Assembly: GCA_019163135.1 (NCBI GenBank)
Contig: JAFLKR010000152.1
Location: forward strand, 1 to 64,000
DNA from: Desulfobulbaceae bacterium
Lineage (GTDB): Bacteria; Desulfobacterota; Desulfobulbia; Desulfobulbales; Desulfobulbaceae
Length of the DNA: 64,000 bases
Direction of reading: 5' to 3'
The translations under genes and the position numbers were made by a program. Below, piece by piece: positions 49,131 through 59,814 of the stretch (positions within the stretch are counted from its first letter, which is position 1; each line of letters starts with the position of its first letter). The notes beneath the pieces were generated by a model, which made no database searches, had not been told where the DNA came from, and saw only the letters and a program-made list of their open reading frames with translations.

Positions 49131-50981
49131 TTACTCGGTGGCGTGGGCCATCACCCGCATATATTCATCATGCCGATCCATCCGGTCGTCGATTAACTTG
49201 TTTTCCGCAAAAGCACAGGAGCGCTCCTTGCAATATGCCCCCTTGGAGATATAGTTGAGAACCATGGCCGGCACATCATAATGGTGGATTGTGGCGTATT
49301 TTTTGGCCTTGCCGTCCTCGACAATTAAAATGCGGTTCATATGAATACTCCCATCTTTATTGTTGAGATATCGCAATTTATCAAAACTCATCTTACCATA
49401 TTGCCCTGGGGGAACGTGGTCGCTGACTAAAATGATCAAACTTTTTTCATCGATCTCAAGCAGACGGTTGACATAGTCGGCCACTGCCTCGGAACGGTAA
49501 AAAATCTGGTTGGCGGCCATCTCCAAATGATGATCCTTAAACGAGGACAGCATTTTCAGCACCAAGGGCCGTTTTTTCTCATTAAGGATATGCGGAAAAT
49601 GACCGTAGACCGTCATCAGATAGTTGAACAGCGGCGGGCCATCGTTGTCTTTGATAAAAGGAGCAATAAACTCAAGGTTTTGATTAAAAAAAGTACTGTC
49701 GAACATATAGCCCATCTCGCCGACTGTATCCCCGAGTGCCAGATAGCTGTCACTGCCAGTCAAATAATCCTTGGGGAAATATATCTTGCCGAACCCCATG
49801 CCCTTATAGGCAATGGGTTCGTTAAAAAAACTTGGATTATAGGCATTTGAGGCAATGGTCTGGTAACCGGCAAGTTGCAAGGTACCCGGCAGACAGTAGG
49901 CCTGGGCACCGGTAAAGCCATTGAACTCCACCCCTGCCAGTTCTTCAAAAGCGGGCACACCGCACAGTATCTCGAATTCGGCCTGCGCCGTTTTCCCACC
50001 GACAACCGGGGAAATCGAAAAACCCATTTTATTACCGAACATTTTTTTGAAACTCGGGTGGAAGGGATCCTTGGTGTAGGTCGCGCCCTTGAACAGGGTA
50101 GGATCGATGAAGCTCTCCATCACAATCAAATGGACATTGCGATTGTTGCCGTTGGTTCGGACCCAGTCGGCCAATTTCTGGGCTTGCTGCTCATATCCCT
50201 CGCGGTTGCGAAACGTCTCCGTTTTAGCCTGCGAGTTTTTACGCTCAGCCTCCCGGTAGAGCAGCATCATGAAACGGCCGTTATTCTCCATGCTCACCGC
50301 GTCAGACCAGTAAATAATCTCGCGGCCCACCTTGTTGTACCCGGCAACGTATTGCTGCGGGTAGTATTCAGCCGCACCGATCAACCCCAACACCGGCAGC
50401 AAGCCAGCGATAATGACGATATACTTGCGCAGATGAATCGACCAGATAAAATATCCCAAGGGGATAACAACGGCGACAATAAGCAAGGCAATATGCTTGA
50501 GCGTCAGCACCTTGAGTAACTCTGGGACCTCGGCCAACTCGGAAATACGGAAGACATTGCTGTACATCAGGTAATAAATATCCTGCCCGACATACATGAG
50601 CAAAAGCGGAACCGCCGCCAACAGCGCCTGCCATCGCGATGGTCGCAGGATCATATTAAAGTAGCAATACAGATAAAAAACCAGCACCGATTCGAGGTAC
50701 TGCTGATTAAGCGCAAAGGATCCATCGACCCTGAAAAACGCTATTCCTCCCGGACAGCCCAAATACTTGACCACCAGAGAGTACGCGAATGAACCCAAAA
50801 GAAAGGCTGTATATCGGTTGATAAACAGATAAACTATCCCGCTCAGGACATAACGCGCCTTAAACGCAATAGCTGCAGAAAAACCACTCGTTGTCATGAA
50901 TGTGCCTAGTATAATTCCGGTGTTTTGTTCAGGAACAAGAAATGAGGTGAAGTACCATCGACAGAGGATTTCCAAGACCAA
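49131..50981 (-). CDS. LTA synthase family membrane sulfatase-type protein
   Basis: N-terminal TM helices; VHLIVMESFIDPTLF; GGKTAQAEFEILCGVPAFE; LVSDHVPPGQYG. Confidence 0.87.
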   Translation of the reverse strand: MVLEILCRWYFTSFLVPEQNTGIILGTFMTTSGFSAAIAFKARYVLSGIVYLFINRYTAFLLGSFAYSLVVKYLGCPGGIAFFRVDGSFALNQQYLESVLVFYLYCYFNMILRPSRWQALLAAVPLLLMYVGQDIYYLMYSNVFRISELAEVPELLKVLTLKHIALLIVAVVIPLGYFIWSIHLRKYIVIIAGLLPVLGLIGAAEYYPQQYVAGYNKVGREIIYWSDAVSMENNGRFMMLLYREAERKNSQAKTETFRNREGYEQQAQKLADWVRTNGNNRNVHLIVMESFIDPTLFKGATYTKDPFHPSFKKMFGNKMGFSISPVVGGKTAQAEFEILCGVPAFEELAGVEFNGFTGAQAYCLPGTLQLAGYQTIASNAYNPSFFNEPIAYKGMGFGKIYFPKDYLTGSDSYLALGDTVGEMGYMFDSTFFNQNLEFIAPFIKDNDGPPLFNYLMTVYGHFPHILNEKKRPLVLKMLSSFKDHHLEMAANQIFYRSEAVADYVNRLLEIDEKSLIILVSDHVPPGQYGKMSFDKLRYLNNKDGSIHMNRILIVEDGKAKKYATIHHYDVPAMVLNYISKGAYCKERSCAFAENKLIDDRMDRHDEYMRVMAHATE

Positions 50982-51281
50982 TAAAACCTTGGAAGTTACA
51001 ATGATATACTATTTTAATGCAAGGCTAATCCGTCAATAATATTTTTCAATTAAGCATATCGATTCCGCTTTCCGGACGACAATCAGGCCCCAATTCGGTG
51101 GCAGCAAGAAGTCGACCATAGAACAGGCTTTTTTCCGGCGAAGAAACCAACCTCCATAATACTATTCTCTTTTTCCAACGCCCCGCCAAAACCTGTTTGA
51201 CAAGGCCACTATTGCTCAGTAATGGTTGGCATCTGTTTTGTTGATTGTCATTTCACCTTTTTTTAACCAAAGGAACTGATC

Positions 51282-52922
51282 ATGACCGCCACCCTCATCC
51301 AGCACACCGCCTCGGCCTACGCCTATCCCTTGCTGATTAAAAACCTGTTCAGCGCCCCGGTGGTTGACAATCCTGACCAGGAGATCGTATACCGCGACCA
51401 ACTCCGCTACACCTACCGCGACCTGCACCAGCGCGTCAATCGGCTGGCCAATACCCTGGTAGCCCTGGGGGTTAAACCGGGGGATACGGTGGCGGTGATG
51501 GATTGGGACTCGCACCGCTACCTTGAATGCTTTTTTGCCGTACCGATGCTTGGAGCCGTCCTTCATACCATCAATGTCCGGCTTTCGGCGGAACAGATAC
51601 TCTACACCATCGATCATGCCGAGGATGATTTTCTTTTGGTTAACGATGAATTTCTTCCCATCATCGAGCAGATCAAAGGCCGCATCGATACGATCAAGTG
51701 CTATGTCCTGCTGACGGACCTCGATACCCCACCCCAAACCACCATTCCCCTGGCTGGCGAATACGAGGCTCTGCTCGCCGAGGCGGGCACGGCCTTTGAC
51801 TTTGAGGACTTCGACGAGAACACCCGAGCCACTACCTTTTACACCACCGGCACCACCGGCATGCCCAAGGGCGTCTACTTCAGCCACCGCCAACTGGTGC
51901 TCCATACCCTGGGTGTCCTGGCTTCCCTCGGCACCCCGACCGTCCAAGGCCGTTTCCATCAACAGGATGTCTACATGCCGCTGACCCCAATGTTTCATGT
52001 CCACGCCTGGGGCCTGCCCTATGTCGCCACCGCGCTGGGGGTCAAACAGGTCTATCCCGGCAAATACGCTCCCGGAGCGGTATTGCAGTTGATCGTCCGG
52101 GAGGGGGTCACTTTTTCCCACTGTGTTCCCACCATCATGCACATGCTGATCAACCACCCGAGTTTCGACGAACTCGACCTCTCCCATTGGAAGGTAATGA
52201 TCGGCGGCTCCGCCCTGACCAAGGTCATGTGCCAGAAGGTTCTGGATCATGGCATCGATATCTTCACCGGCTACGGCATGTCGGAAACCTGCCCGATCCT
52301 CACTATGGCCCACGTCAGCAGGGAGGACCTTGACGCCACCGAGGAAGTGAACATCCGCTGTAAAACCGGACGGCCGATCCCACTGGTGCAAATGCGGTTG
52401 GTTGACGAACAGATGAATGATATCGAAAAAGACGGCGAGCAGGTCGGCGAAATTGTGGTTCGTGCACCCTGGCTGACCCAAGGGTACCTCAAAGATCAGC
52501 GCAATTCGGAAAACCTCTGGCGCGGCGGCTATCTGCACACCGGCGATGTGGCCAACATCAACCACCAGAATTACGTCGGTATCACCGACCGAATCAAGGA
52601 CGTAATCAAGACTGGGGGTGAATGGCTGAGCTCGCTTGAACTCGAGGATGTCATCGGTCTCCACCCGGCAATCGCCGAGGTGGCGGTCATCGGCATGATC
52701 GATAAAAAATGGGGGGAACGCCCCTTGGCCCTGGTGGTACCGAAAAAGGATGCGACCCTCCCCACGCCCCGCCAGTTAATCAGTCATATCTGTCAGTTCA
52801 TCGACAAAGGCTTGCTTTCCAAACAAGCCATGCTGATTAAAATCAAGGTGGTCGATGCCATCGACAAAACCACTGTCGGCAAAACCGACAAAAGGACGCT
52901 GCGGGTCAAGCACCTGAGCTGA
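51282..52922 (+). CDS. Fatty acid--CoA ligase (AMP-binding enzyme)
   Basis: [80 protein letters not shown]. Confidence 0.95.
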   Translation: MTATLIQHTASAYAYPLLIKNLFSAPVVDNPDQEIVYRDQLRYTYRDLHQRVNRLANTLVALGVKPGDTVAVMDWDSHRYLECFFAVPMLGAVLHTINVRLSAEQILYTIDHAEDDFLLVNDEFLPIIEQIKGRIDTIKCYVLLTDLDTPPQTTIPLAGEYEALLAEAGTAFDFEDFDENTRATTFYTTGTTGMPKGVYFSHRQLVLHTLGVLASLGTPTVQGRFHQQDVYMPLTPMFHVHAWGLPYVATALGVKQVYPGKYAPGAVLQLIVREGVTFSHCVPTIMHMLINHPSFDELDLSHWKVMIGGSALTKVMCQKVLDHGIDIFTGYGMSETCPILTMAHVSREDLDATEEVNIRCKTGRPIPLVQMRLVDEQMNDIEKDGEQVGEIVVRAPWLTQGYLKDQRNSENLWRGGYLHTGDVANINHQNYVGITDRIKDVIKTGGEWLSSLELEDVIGLHPAIAEVAVIGMIDKKWGERPLALVVPKKDATLPTPRQLISHICQFIDKGLLSKQAMLIKIKVVDAIDKTTVGKTDKRTLRVKHLS

Positions 52923-55053
52923 CAAACTCTGCCTCACGGTAGAGGGCAGAACACAGGGCATCCCCCTTGGCATCTTCACCCAACCGTCGGCAGATAGCAG
53001 TCAGTGCCTGGTCTTCGGTGGCAAAAATATTGGCTTCCCCGACGAACCCGAACAGCCCGGTAGCCCGCATCACGTCCAGGATCTGTTTCTTCAGGCCGGA
53101 AAAAATCAGTTCCACACCGGTTTCCTGCAATCGGGCCACCAGGGTAAGGAGCATCTCCTCGCCCGAAGAGTCGATATAGTTGATCGCATCACCGACCACC
53201 AGCAGATAGCGGGCTTCCCGGTTCTCCGCCAAAGCGCCCAGCACGGCCTCTTCAAAGTGGGCCACATTGGCAAAGTAGAGCGAACCGTCGAAACGAATGG
53301 CCACCACCCGCGTCGAGGTGATCAGGTTGGGGTGGACCTTGATATCCCGCAGGGTACCGTCGTCATGACGGCCAAGGATGGCAACCCGCGGCGCCATGGT
53401 GCGATAAAGGTAGAGCCCGATGGCCAAGGCGGTGCCGATCACAATCCCCTTATCGAGATGTGGTGCGGCCAGCAGGGTTATCACGAAGGTGACCAAGGCC
53501 ACAACGCCATCGGGACGACTGGCCTTCCAGGTATGCGTCAAGGCTCGGGGAGTGATCAGTCCGGCTACCGCCAACAGAATGATTACCGCCAGCACCGCCT
53601 TAGGCAAGTGGTAGATGCAGGGCGTGAGAAACAAGAGGGTGACAGCGACAAAGATGCCGTTAAAAACCATGGCGAAACCGGTCGTTGCCCCGGCCTGCAG
53701 GTTGATGGCTGAACCGGTGAACGAACCGCTGGCTGGATAGGCCTGGAACAAAGAACCGCCGATGTTGGCCAACCCCTGGCCGATCAATTCCTGGTTGGGA
53801 TCAACGCGCTGCTTTGACTTGCCGGCCATGGCCTTGGCCATGGAAATGGACTCCATAAAGGCCACCAGGGCAATGATCAAGGCAGCGGTCAGCAATTGGA
53901 GCATGCCATCGAGGCTAAAAGTAGGCAGACGAAACGAAGGCAGGCCGGCAGGAATCTTGCCGACCACGTCACCGCCACCTACCAGCTTCAATTCCCCCTT
54001 CTCGATCTTCTTGATGTGCCACCGACGCCCGTCGGTCTCCACTCCGGTTGGCACCTTGCCCGTTTCATAAAGAAACGCGGGCCGCCCCTCTCCGGCCTTG
54101 GTCCGAACGAAATAGAGCAGACGGGTATCACGCGACCGTTTGTTATTTTCAACCTCAATCGCCAAAATGTCGAGCTTCAATAAATCGAGTTGATACCGCA
54201 AATCAGCGGCGGACCTCGTATCCTTGGCTTTTTCAGCCTGACGCAACTGTGCGGAAAGACTGGTGACACTGGCATTCAACTCCCCAATCCGCTGGAGAGA
54301 TCCGTTGTAGCTGCTCACCAGTTCCCTGGCCCCCGGGGTGACGATCTCGCTGATTTTACCGCTGGAATTGTATTCGTAGCCTATTAGTCCACTCACCAGG
54401 GTGGTGACCGCCACGGCTATAAGGACGCTGGATTTGGCCAAAATCGACACTTTTTTCATCACCAGCATCAGAACGAGACTCCCCGCCGACATGACCAGCG
54501 TGGGCCAATGGGTCTGGGGAAGGAACTTAAGCATCTCCCAGATATCTTTGAGGAAAAAATCGGTTCGTCCCTTGGGGATCCCGAGCAGCATATCCAACTG
54601 GGAAAGGCCGATGATAATGGCCGCCGCGTTCATGAAACCGAGCACCACCGGGTGGGAGACAAAGTTGACTACGCTGCCGAGTTTGACCACCCCAAGGGTG
54701 AGTTGGATACAGCCGACCAGCAGGGTGAGCAGCAGGGCCAGACTGATATACTCCTCGGTGTAGGGCAAGGCCAAGGGGGTGACGGCGGCGGCAGTCATGA
54801 GCGAGACTATCGCGACCGGACCGGTAGCCAACTGCCGTGACGAGCCCCATAAGGCCCCCAGGATGGCGGGCACAAAGGCTGCGTAAAGGCCGAATTGGAG
54901 CGGCAGACCGGAAAGCTGGGCATAGGCCATCGCCTTGGGTACCAGCACCAGCGCACCGGTTATCCCGGCGACCAGATCGCCTCGCAGGATGAGCGTGGAC
55001 ACTGGAAACCACGCGAGAAAAGGAAAAAAGCGCAATGCCAACTTATTTGCCAT
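52906..55053 (-). CDS. SulP family anion transporter with STAS domain and a large internal insert
   Basis: LVLVPKAMAYAQLSGLPLQFGLYAAFVPAILGALWGSSRQLATGPVAIVSL; ANIGGSLFQAYPASGSFTGSAIN; C-terminal STAS. Confidence 0.93.
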   Translation of the reverse strand: MANKLALRFFPFLAWFPVSTLILRGDLVAGITGALVLVPKAMAYAQLSGLPLQFGLYAAFVPAILGALWGSSRQLATGPVAIVSLMTAAAVTPLALPYTEEYISLALLLTLLVGCIQLTLGVVKLGSVVNFVSHPVVLGFMNAAAIIIGLSQLDMLLGIPKGRTDFFLKDIWEMLKFLPQTHWPTLVMSAGSLVLMLVMKKVSILAKSSVLIAVAVTTLVSGLIGYEYNSSGKISEIVTPGARELVSSYNGSLQRIGELNASVTSLSAQLRQAEKAKDTRSAADLRYQLDLLKLDILAIEVENNKRSRDTRLLYFVRTKAGEGRPAFLYETGKVPTGVETDGRRWHIKKIEKGELKLVGGGDVVGKIPAGLPSFRLPTFSLDGMLQLLTAALIIALVAFMESISMAKAMAGKSKQRVDPNQELIGQGLANIGGSLFQAYPASGSFTGSAINLQAGATTGFAMVFNGIFVAVTLLFLTPCIYHLPKAVLAVIILLAVAGLITPRALTHTWKASRPDGVVALVTFVITLLAAPHLDKGIVIGTALAIGLYLYRTMAPRVAILGRHDDGTLRDIKVHPNLITSTRVVAIRFDGSLYFANVAHFEEAVLGALAENREARYLLVVGDAINYIDSSGEEMLLTLVARLQETGVELIFSGLKKQILDVMRATGLFGFVGEANIFATEDQALTAICRRLGEDAKGDALCSALYREAEFVSSGA

Positions 55054-55113
55054 TATCCAACCTTTCGAAGGATGCTGTTAAACGGTTATTGCGGAGCCCG
55101 CGGTATGCAGCCC

Positions 55114-56001
55114 TCAGGCGGTAACCACCAGCACGGCGCAGTGGGCCCGGCCAATCACGTTTTCGGTCACGTTTCCCTTGAACATCTTGATCACCCCGCC
55201 CCTCCCCGGCGCCCCAAGCAGGATCATATCCACCTCCTGCTCGCGCGCCGCGGCCACGATTGCTTTTGCCGGATCCCCCCCCACCTGCACCAGGGGGAAA
55301 CAAGGGGTCGACAGTCCTTCCAAGCGGACCTGGGCACAGACAGCATCGACCATCTCCTGGGCCGGCAATCGATCCTCCTCCCGTTTAACCACCGCCGTGA
55401 CGGTCAATTGCTCGAGGGTGGCGCAACTGCGTCCCAAGCTCAAGGCTTCCTCCACCGCCCGCTGGCTGTTGGGCGAACTGTTGACCGCCAACAGGACCCG
55501 ACTACCGGTAATGATAAAATCTTTGGGCGCTACCAGCACTCGCGGAAACCCCTGGTCGATGACCTTGGCGGTCATCTTGCCCACCAGGAGCGACAAGCGG
55601 CCGCTCTTACCATGCCGCCCCATGAGAATGATGTCGGCCTTTCGCAATCGGGCCTGTTCGACAATGGTCTTCTCCGGCTTACTGGAGCCGACCACCACGA
55701 TTTCAATTTCCACCCCGCTGTCTCGAGCCAGATTGCGGATATGATCCAGATGGGGCACCAATTCCTGCTGTCCCTGCCTGACGGCAAAATTGGCGGCACT
55801 GATCGATTCGACCTGGGTGCTGATCACATGAAGTACAACCACCCGTCCCCGATAAGTCTGCCCGAAAAAAATAGCCTCCTGCACGGCGCCCTCGCTGAAG
55901 TGAGAACCATCGGTGGCAAGCAGTAAGGTTTTGGTCTCACCGAGTAGACAGGTGGAAAATCGCTCCATGGAGACTCCGTAGATAAGAATTTTAAATTCCA
56001 A
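55114..56001 (-). CDS. Tandem universal stress protein (UspA) domains
   Basis: LLLATDGSHFSEGAVQEAIF; DIILMGRHGKSG; second domain VLLAVNSSPNSQRAVEEAL, DMILLGAPGRGGVIKMFKGNVTENVIGRAHCAVLVV. Confidence 0.92.
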   Translation of the reverse strand: MEFKILIYGVSMERFSTCLLGETKTLLLATDGSHFSEGAVQEAIFFGQTYRGRVVVLHVISTQVESISAANFAVRQGQQELVPHLDHIRNLARDSGVEIEIVVVGSSKPEKTIVEQARLRKADIILMGRHGKSGRLSLLVGKMTAKVIDQGFPRVLVAPKDFIITGSRVLLAVNSSPNSQRAVEEALSLGRSCATLEQLTVTAVVKREEDRLPAQEMVDAVCAQVRLEGLSTPCFPLVQVGGDPAKAIVAAAREQEVDMILLGAPGRGGVIKMFKGNVTENVIGRAHCAVLVVTA

Positions 56002-56136
56002 GGCAAAATACCACTGTTACGACGCCTAAACAAGCGCCCCGTGCACTAGGGAATCCAACACCAGCGGAGACTTTGCCTGGGGATTCCGCCGCTCTTTAAA
56101 AATCGAGCAACGCTTCTCTCTTGCCAAAAAATAAAA

Positions 56137-56168
56137 AAAACCGGCCATGCCTTACTTCGCATAACCGG
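56137..56168 (-). terminator. Probable intrinsic terminator downstream of the CreA-family gene
   Basis: Minus-strand CCGGTTATGC...GCATGGCCGG (two mismatches) followed by TTTTTTTT. Confidence 0.6.
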
Positions 56169-56257
56169 ATTTCCTTTGTCCTGATGTCACCATCTTCCCT
56201 TGGGCAAGAAACGTCCCTTCAAACCTACCCACCCCGTCAGCAACTCAAAACATGACT

Positions 56258-56764
56258 TCAGTTCCCCTGAAAGGCCGGAGCCCCCCCCTGGGTAACCGGC
56301 GGCACCACGATGGTGGAGATGGAATTCTTGGGTGAACCCTCGATCAGTTTATCGCTATAGGTGAGGTAGACCAAGGTTGAACGCTTGCGATCATAAAAGC
56401 GGACAACCTGCACCTTCTTAAACAGCATCGAGGTCGATTTTTTAAAGACTTCCTTGCCGTCATCCTTGCCGGAGACGATTCGTTCCGGCAGAGTGATCGG
56501 ACCGGTCTGACGGCAGGAAATCGCGGCATCGGAGGTATCTTCCGCCACCCCGATCGCGCCCGAGACGCCGCCGGTTTTCGCCCGACTGACGTAACAGGTC
56601 GCGCCATTGATGTCGGGATCATCAAAGGCCTCAATCACAATTTTATCGTTAGCGCCCAGAAATTTAAAAGTGGTGCTGACCCTGCCTATTTCCTCGGCAG
56701 TGACTGGGGCAGCGGCCCAGAACAGCAACGCACCCAACATGAATACAACCTGTTTTTTCAGCAT
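56258..56764 (-). CDS. CreA family protein
   Basis: [42 protein letters not shown]...[41 protein letters not shown]. Confidence 0.92.
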   Translation of the reverse strand: MLKKQVVFMLGALLFWAAAPVTAEEIGRVSTTFKFLGANDKIVIEAFDDPDINGATCYVSRAKTGGVSGAIGVAEDTSDAAISCRQTGPITLPERIVSGKDDGKEVFKKSTSMLFKKVQVVRFYDRKRSTLVYLTYSDKLIEGSPKNSISTIVVPPVTQGGAPAFQGN

Positions 56765-56767
56765 ATT

Positions 56768-58477
56768 TTACCCCCTCTTTGGTTTTGCGGCTGATCGGTT
56801 CAAGGCACTGAGCAATGATTTGATCGAGGCAACGATAATATCGGTGTCCACCCCGGCGCCCCACCAGCTTTCCTGGTCCTGATCGAGGATTTCTATATAA
56901 CTCACTGCTTTGGAGGAACTACCGCGGGCCAGGGCGTGTTCATGATAGGAATGGAGCACGAACTGCAGTCCCAGGCACTCGCGCAGTGCTGTGCAGAAGG
57001 CGTCCAACGGCCCATTGCCTCCTGCCTTGATGGTTTCTTCCTGGCCCTTGACCGCCACCACCGCCTCGATTTCCGCGTTCGACAAATCCTCTTCCCGATC
57101 GACGTGGCGCTTGCTCACATTGAACGATTTCAGGTGGTAGCCGTTATTATTGAGCAGATACTCCTTCTCAAAGGTGTGAAAGATCATCTCCGGCGTAAGT
57201 TCCTCGCCGCAGGCATCCGAAACCTCCTGGATGACCCGGCCAAACCCCGGATGCATGTCCTTGGGCAGTTTGAATCCATACTCGCGATCCATGATATAGG
57301 CTACCCCGCCCTTGCCGGACTGGCTGTTAATTCGAATAATCGACTCGTAGGTTCGGCCGACATCCTGGGGATCAATAGGCAGATAGGGCACTTCCCAGAG
57401 ACCGCTCTCGGTCAATTCAACAGCGCTCATGCCCTTGTTGATCGCATCCTGGTGCGACCCGGAAAAGGCTGTGTAGACCAGTTCACCGGCATAGGGTTGC
57501 CGGGGATGGACGCTCATCTTCGTGCAGCGTTCATAGGTATTGATCACTCGGTTGATCCGCGAGAAATCAAGCACCGGGTCGATCCCCTGGGTGAACATGT
57601 TGAGCGCCAGGGTGACAATATCGACATTGCCGGTGCGTTCGCCGTTGCCGAACAGGGTACCTTCCACCCGATCCGCTCCAGCCATAAGAGCCAATTCGGT
57701 GGCCGCCACTGCTTCTCCACGATCATTGTGGGCATGCAGGCTGATCAGCGCCGAGTCCCGGTTTTTCATATTGCGGCAGAACCATTCAATCTGGTCGGCG
57801 TAGATATTGGGGGTCGACATCTCGACAGTGGCTGGCAGATTGATCACCACCGGGTTCTCCGGGGTCGGTTCCCAGACGTCCATAATCGCCTCACAGATTT
57901 CAAGGGCAAAATCGAGTTCGGTGCCAGTGAAACTTTCCGGTGAATATTCATACCGGATTTTGGTCTCGGTATGTCCGGCCTGTTCGCGGATCAGGCGAGC
58001 GCCGGACACTCCGAGTTCAATGATCTCCTTGCGTCCTTTCTTGAACACAATATCGCGCTGCAGGGTTGAGGTGGAGTTGTAGAGATGAACGATCCCCTCA
58101 CGCGCGCCCTTAAGGGCGGCATAGGTTTTTTTGATGAGCTGTTCCCGTGCCTGGGTCAGCACTTGAGGAACAACGCCATCCGGGATGTGTTTGCCATCGA
58201 TCAGTAGCCGGAGGAAATCGTGCTCGATCTGCGAAGCCGAAGGAAAACCGACCTCGATCTCCTTGAAACCGATCTCCACCAGCAGTTGAAACATCTCCAG
58301 CTTCTCTTCCAGATTCATTGGCTGGATGAGCGCCTGATTGCCGTCGCGCAGATCGACGCTGCACCAGATCGGCGCACTGGTGATCACCTTGTTGGGCCAT
58401 GTTCGGTCCGGGAGATGGACTCGCGGGTATGGGCGGTATTTCTTGAGTTTATCCTGGTTCATTATCCTCTCCGTCAA
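56768..58477 (-). CDS. leuA: 2-isopropylmalate synthase
   Basis: WCSVDLRDGNQALIQPMNLEEKLEMFQLLVEIGFKEIEVGFPSAS; SLHAHNDRGEAVAATELALMAGADRVEGTLFGNGERTGN. Confidence 0.96.
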   Translation of the reverse strand: MTERIMNQDKLKKYRPYPRVHLPDRTWPNKVITSAPIWCSVDLRDGNQALIQPMNLEEKLEMFQLLVEIGFKEIEVGFPSASQIEHDFLRLLIDGKHIPDGVVPQVLTQAREQLIKKTYAALKGAREGIVHLYNSTSTLQRDIVFKKGRKEIIELGVSGARLIREQAGHTETKIRYEYSPESFTGTELDFALEICEAIMDVWEPTPENPVVINLPATVEMSTPNIYADQIEWFCRNMKNRDSALISLHAHNDRGEAVAATELALMAGADRVEGTLFGNGERTGNVDIVTLALNMFTQGIDPVLDFSRINRVINTYERCTKMSVHPRQPYAGELVYTAFSGSHQDAINKGMSAVELTESGLWEVPYLPIDPQDVGRTYESIIRINSQSGKGGVAYIMDREYGFKLPKDMHPGFGRVIQEVSDACGEELTPEMIFHTFEKEYLLNNNGYHLKSFNVSKRHVDREEDLSNAEIEAVVAVKGQEETIKAGGNGPLDAFCTALRECLGLQFVLHSYHEHALARGSSSKAVSYIEILDQDQESWWGAGVDTDIIVASIKSLLSALNRSAAKPKRG

Positions 58478-58483
58478 ACAGTC

Positions 58484-58516
58484 AAAAAAAAAGCCACGGT
58501 TTTGAAACCGTGGCTT
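58484..58516 (-). terminator. Attenuator terminator in the leuA leader
   Basis: Minus-strand AAGCCACGGTTTCAAAACCGTGGCTT hairpin followed by TTTTTTT. Confidence 0.9.
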
Positions 58517-58542
58517 GGTGGGTTTAGATGCGATGCTGTCCG

Positions 58543-58635
58543 TCAGGACACACTTCCCTTCCCTGCCACAGTTTCCCTGTGCAGTCGGCTAAGCAGAAGA
58601 AGTAGAGCGAGTGCGTGTATCATGATTCGATTCAT
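58543..58635 (-). CDS. Leucine-rich leader peptide of leuA attenuator (30 aa)
   Basis: MNRIMIHALALLLLLSRLHRETVAGKGSVS*; 7 Leu codons including CTA CTT CTT CTG CTT in a row, located just upstream of an intrinsic terminator and leuA. Confidence 0.8.
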   Translation of the reverse strand: MNRIMIHALALLLLLSRLHRETVAGKGSVS

Positions 58636-58647
58636 CGTTAAATTTTT

Positions 58648-58678
58648 CTTATACTAAAGCGCCTATGGTATTTGTCAA
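58648..58678 (-). promoter_or_regulatory. Putative promoter of leuA leader
   Basis: Minus strand TTGACA (58678-58673), 19-bp spacer, TATAAG (58653-58648). Confidence 0.5.
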
Positions 58679-58746
58679 GCAAGAAAGCTACATGGCGGCA
58701 CCCGGCGATCATCTCCAATAACTGGCTGTCCGACTGTTTTTCCCTC

Positions 58747-59769
58747 TCACATTTCCCCACGGAGGAATTTTTCTGCCAGATCGACATCCCGCTTCGAACC
58801 AATGATCAGCGGAACCCGTTGATGGAGATTTTGCGGTTCAATATCGAGGATACGGCGACCATCGTCGGTGATCGCCCGTCCCCCGGCCTGTTCGATGATC
58901 AGCGCGAGGGGTGCAGCCTCGTAGAGCAACCGCAGTTTGCCCTCGGACTTCTCTCCACTCTTTTTATCGCGGGTATAGAGAAAGATACCGCCCTTGATCA
59001 GGTTACGATGGAAATCCGCCACCAGTGAGCCGATATAGCGCAGGCTGTAAGGTCCCTTACCACCGTCTATTGTTTTAATATGGTTGATGAAGTTGCGGGT
59101 GCTGTCGAACCAGTGGTTGGCGTAGGCCTCGTTTACGCTATAATAAAGCGAAGTTTCGGGGATGCGGATATCCGGATGCGACAAGAAAAACTCACCGACG
59201 CTCGGATCCAGAGTGAAGCCATGGACACCGGAACCGGTGGTGTAGACCATCACCGTGGAAGAACCGTAGATGATATAACCGGCAGCCACCTGCTTGCTGC
59301 CGGTTTGCAGCAGATCTTGCACTGTACCCTGACCTGAGGCACTGATCCGTTTGTGGATGGAGAAAATCGTGCCGATGCTGACATTGACATCGATGTTGGT
59401 CGAACCGTCAAGGGGATCGAAGGCGATGGTGTAGTTGCCCTCATAGCCTTCAAGGACCGGGATGATGTCATCATCCTCTTCCGAGGCCATCACACAGACA
59501 TGGCCGCACTGTTCCATACGCCGCTTGATGGTCTGATTGGCAAAGACGTCGAGCTTCTGCACGCTCTCGCCTTGAATATTGGTTCGGCCGGACTGCCCCA
59601 GGATATCAGCCAGCCCTGCCATGTTGACCTCGGCGCTGATGATCTTGCCGGCAACCACCAGATCGTTAAGCAGGCCGGTGAGTTCTCCGGTCGCTTCCGG
59701 GTGCAGCAACTGGTCATCCATGATCTGACGACTGACGGTAATCCCTTTTCTTTTAGCTAGCATATTCAT
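58747..59769 (-). CDS. fbp: Class 1 fructose-1,6-bisphosphatase
   Basis: YTIAFDPLDGSTNIDVNVSIGTIFSI; NIQGESVQKLDVFAN; LRYIGSLVADFHRNLIKGGIFLYT. Confidence 0.96.
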   Translation of the reverse strand: MNMLAKRKGITVSRQIMDDQLLHPEATGELTGLLNDLVVAGKIISAEVNMAGLADILGQSGRTNIQGESVQKLDVFANQTIKRRMEQCGHVCVMASEEDDDIIPVLEGYEGNYTIAFDPLDGSTNIDVNVSIGTIFSIHKRISASGQGTVQDLLQTGSKQVAAGYIIYGSSTVMVYTTGSGVHGFTLDPSVGEFFLSHPDIRIPETSLYYSVNEAYANHWFDSTRNFINHIKTIDGGKGPYSLRYIGSLVADFHRNLIKGGIFLYTRDKKSGEKSEGKLRLLYEAAPLALIIEQAGGRAITDDGRRILDIEPQNLHQRVPLIIGSKRDVDLAEKFLRGEM

Positions 59770-59814
59770 CTCCCTTTTATCGTTCTCGGTCTGCGCAGCA
59801 TATCGACAGGTGAC

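Noticed and set aside
51216-52664. 482-aa minus-strand ORF
   Set aside because: Fully antisense to the acyl-CoA ligase gene; composition is an antisense shadow with no recognisable motifs
54895-55926. 343-aa plus-strand ORF
   Set aside because: Antisense across the SulP start and Usp gene; no domain signal
56936-57943. 335-aa plus-strand ORF
   Set aside because: Antisense to leuA
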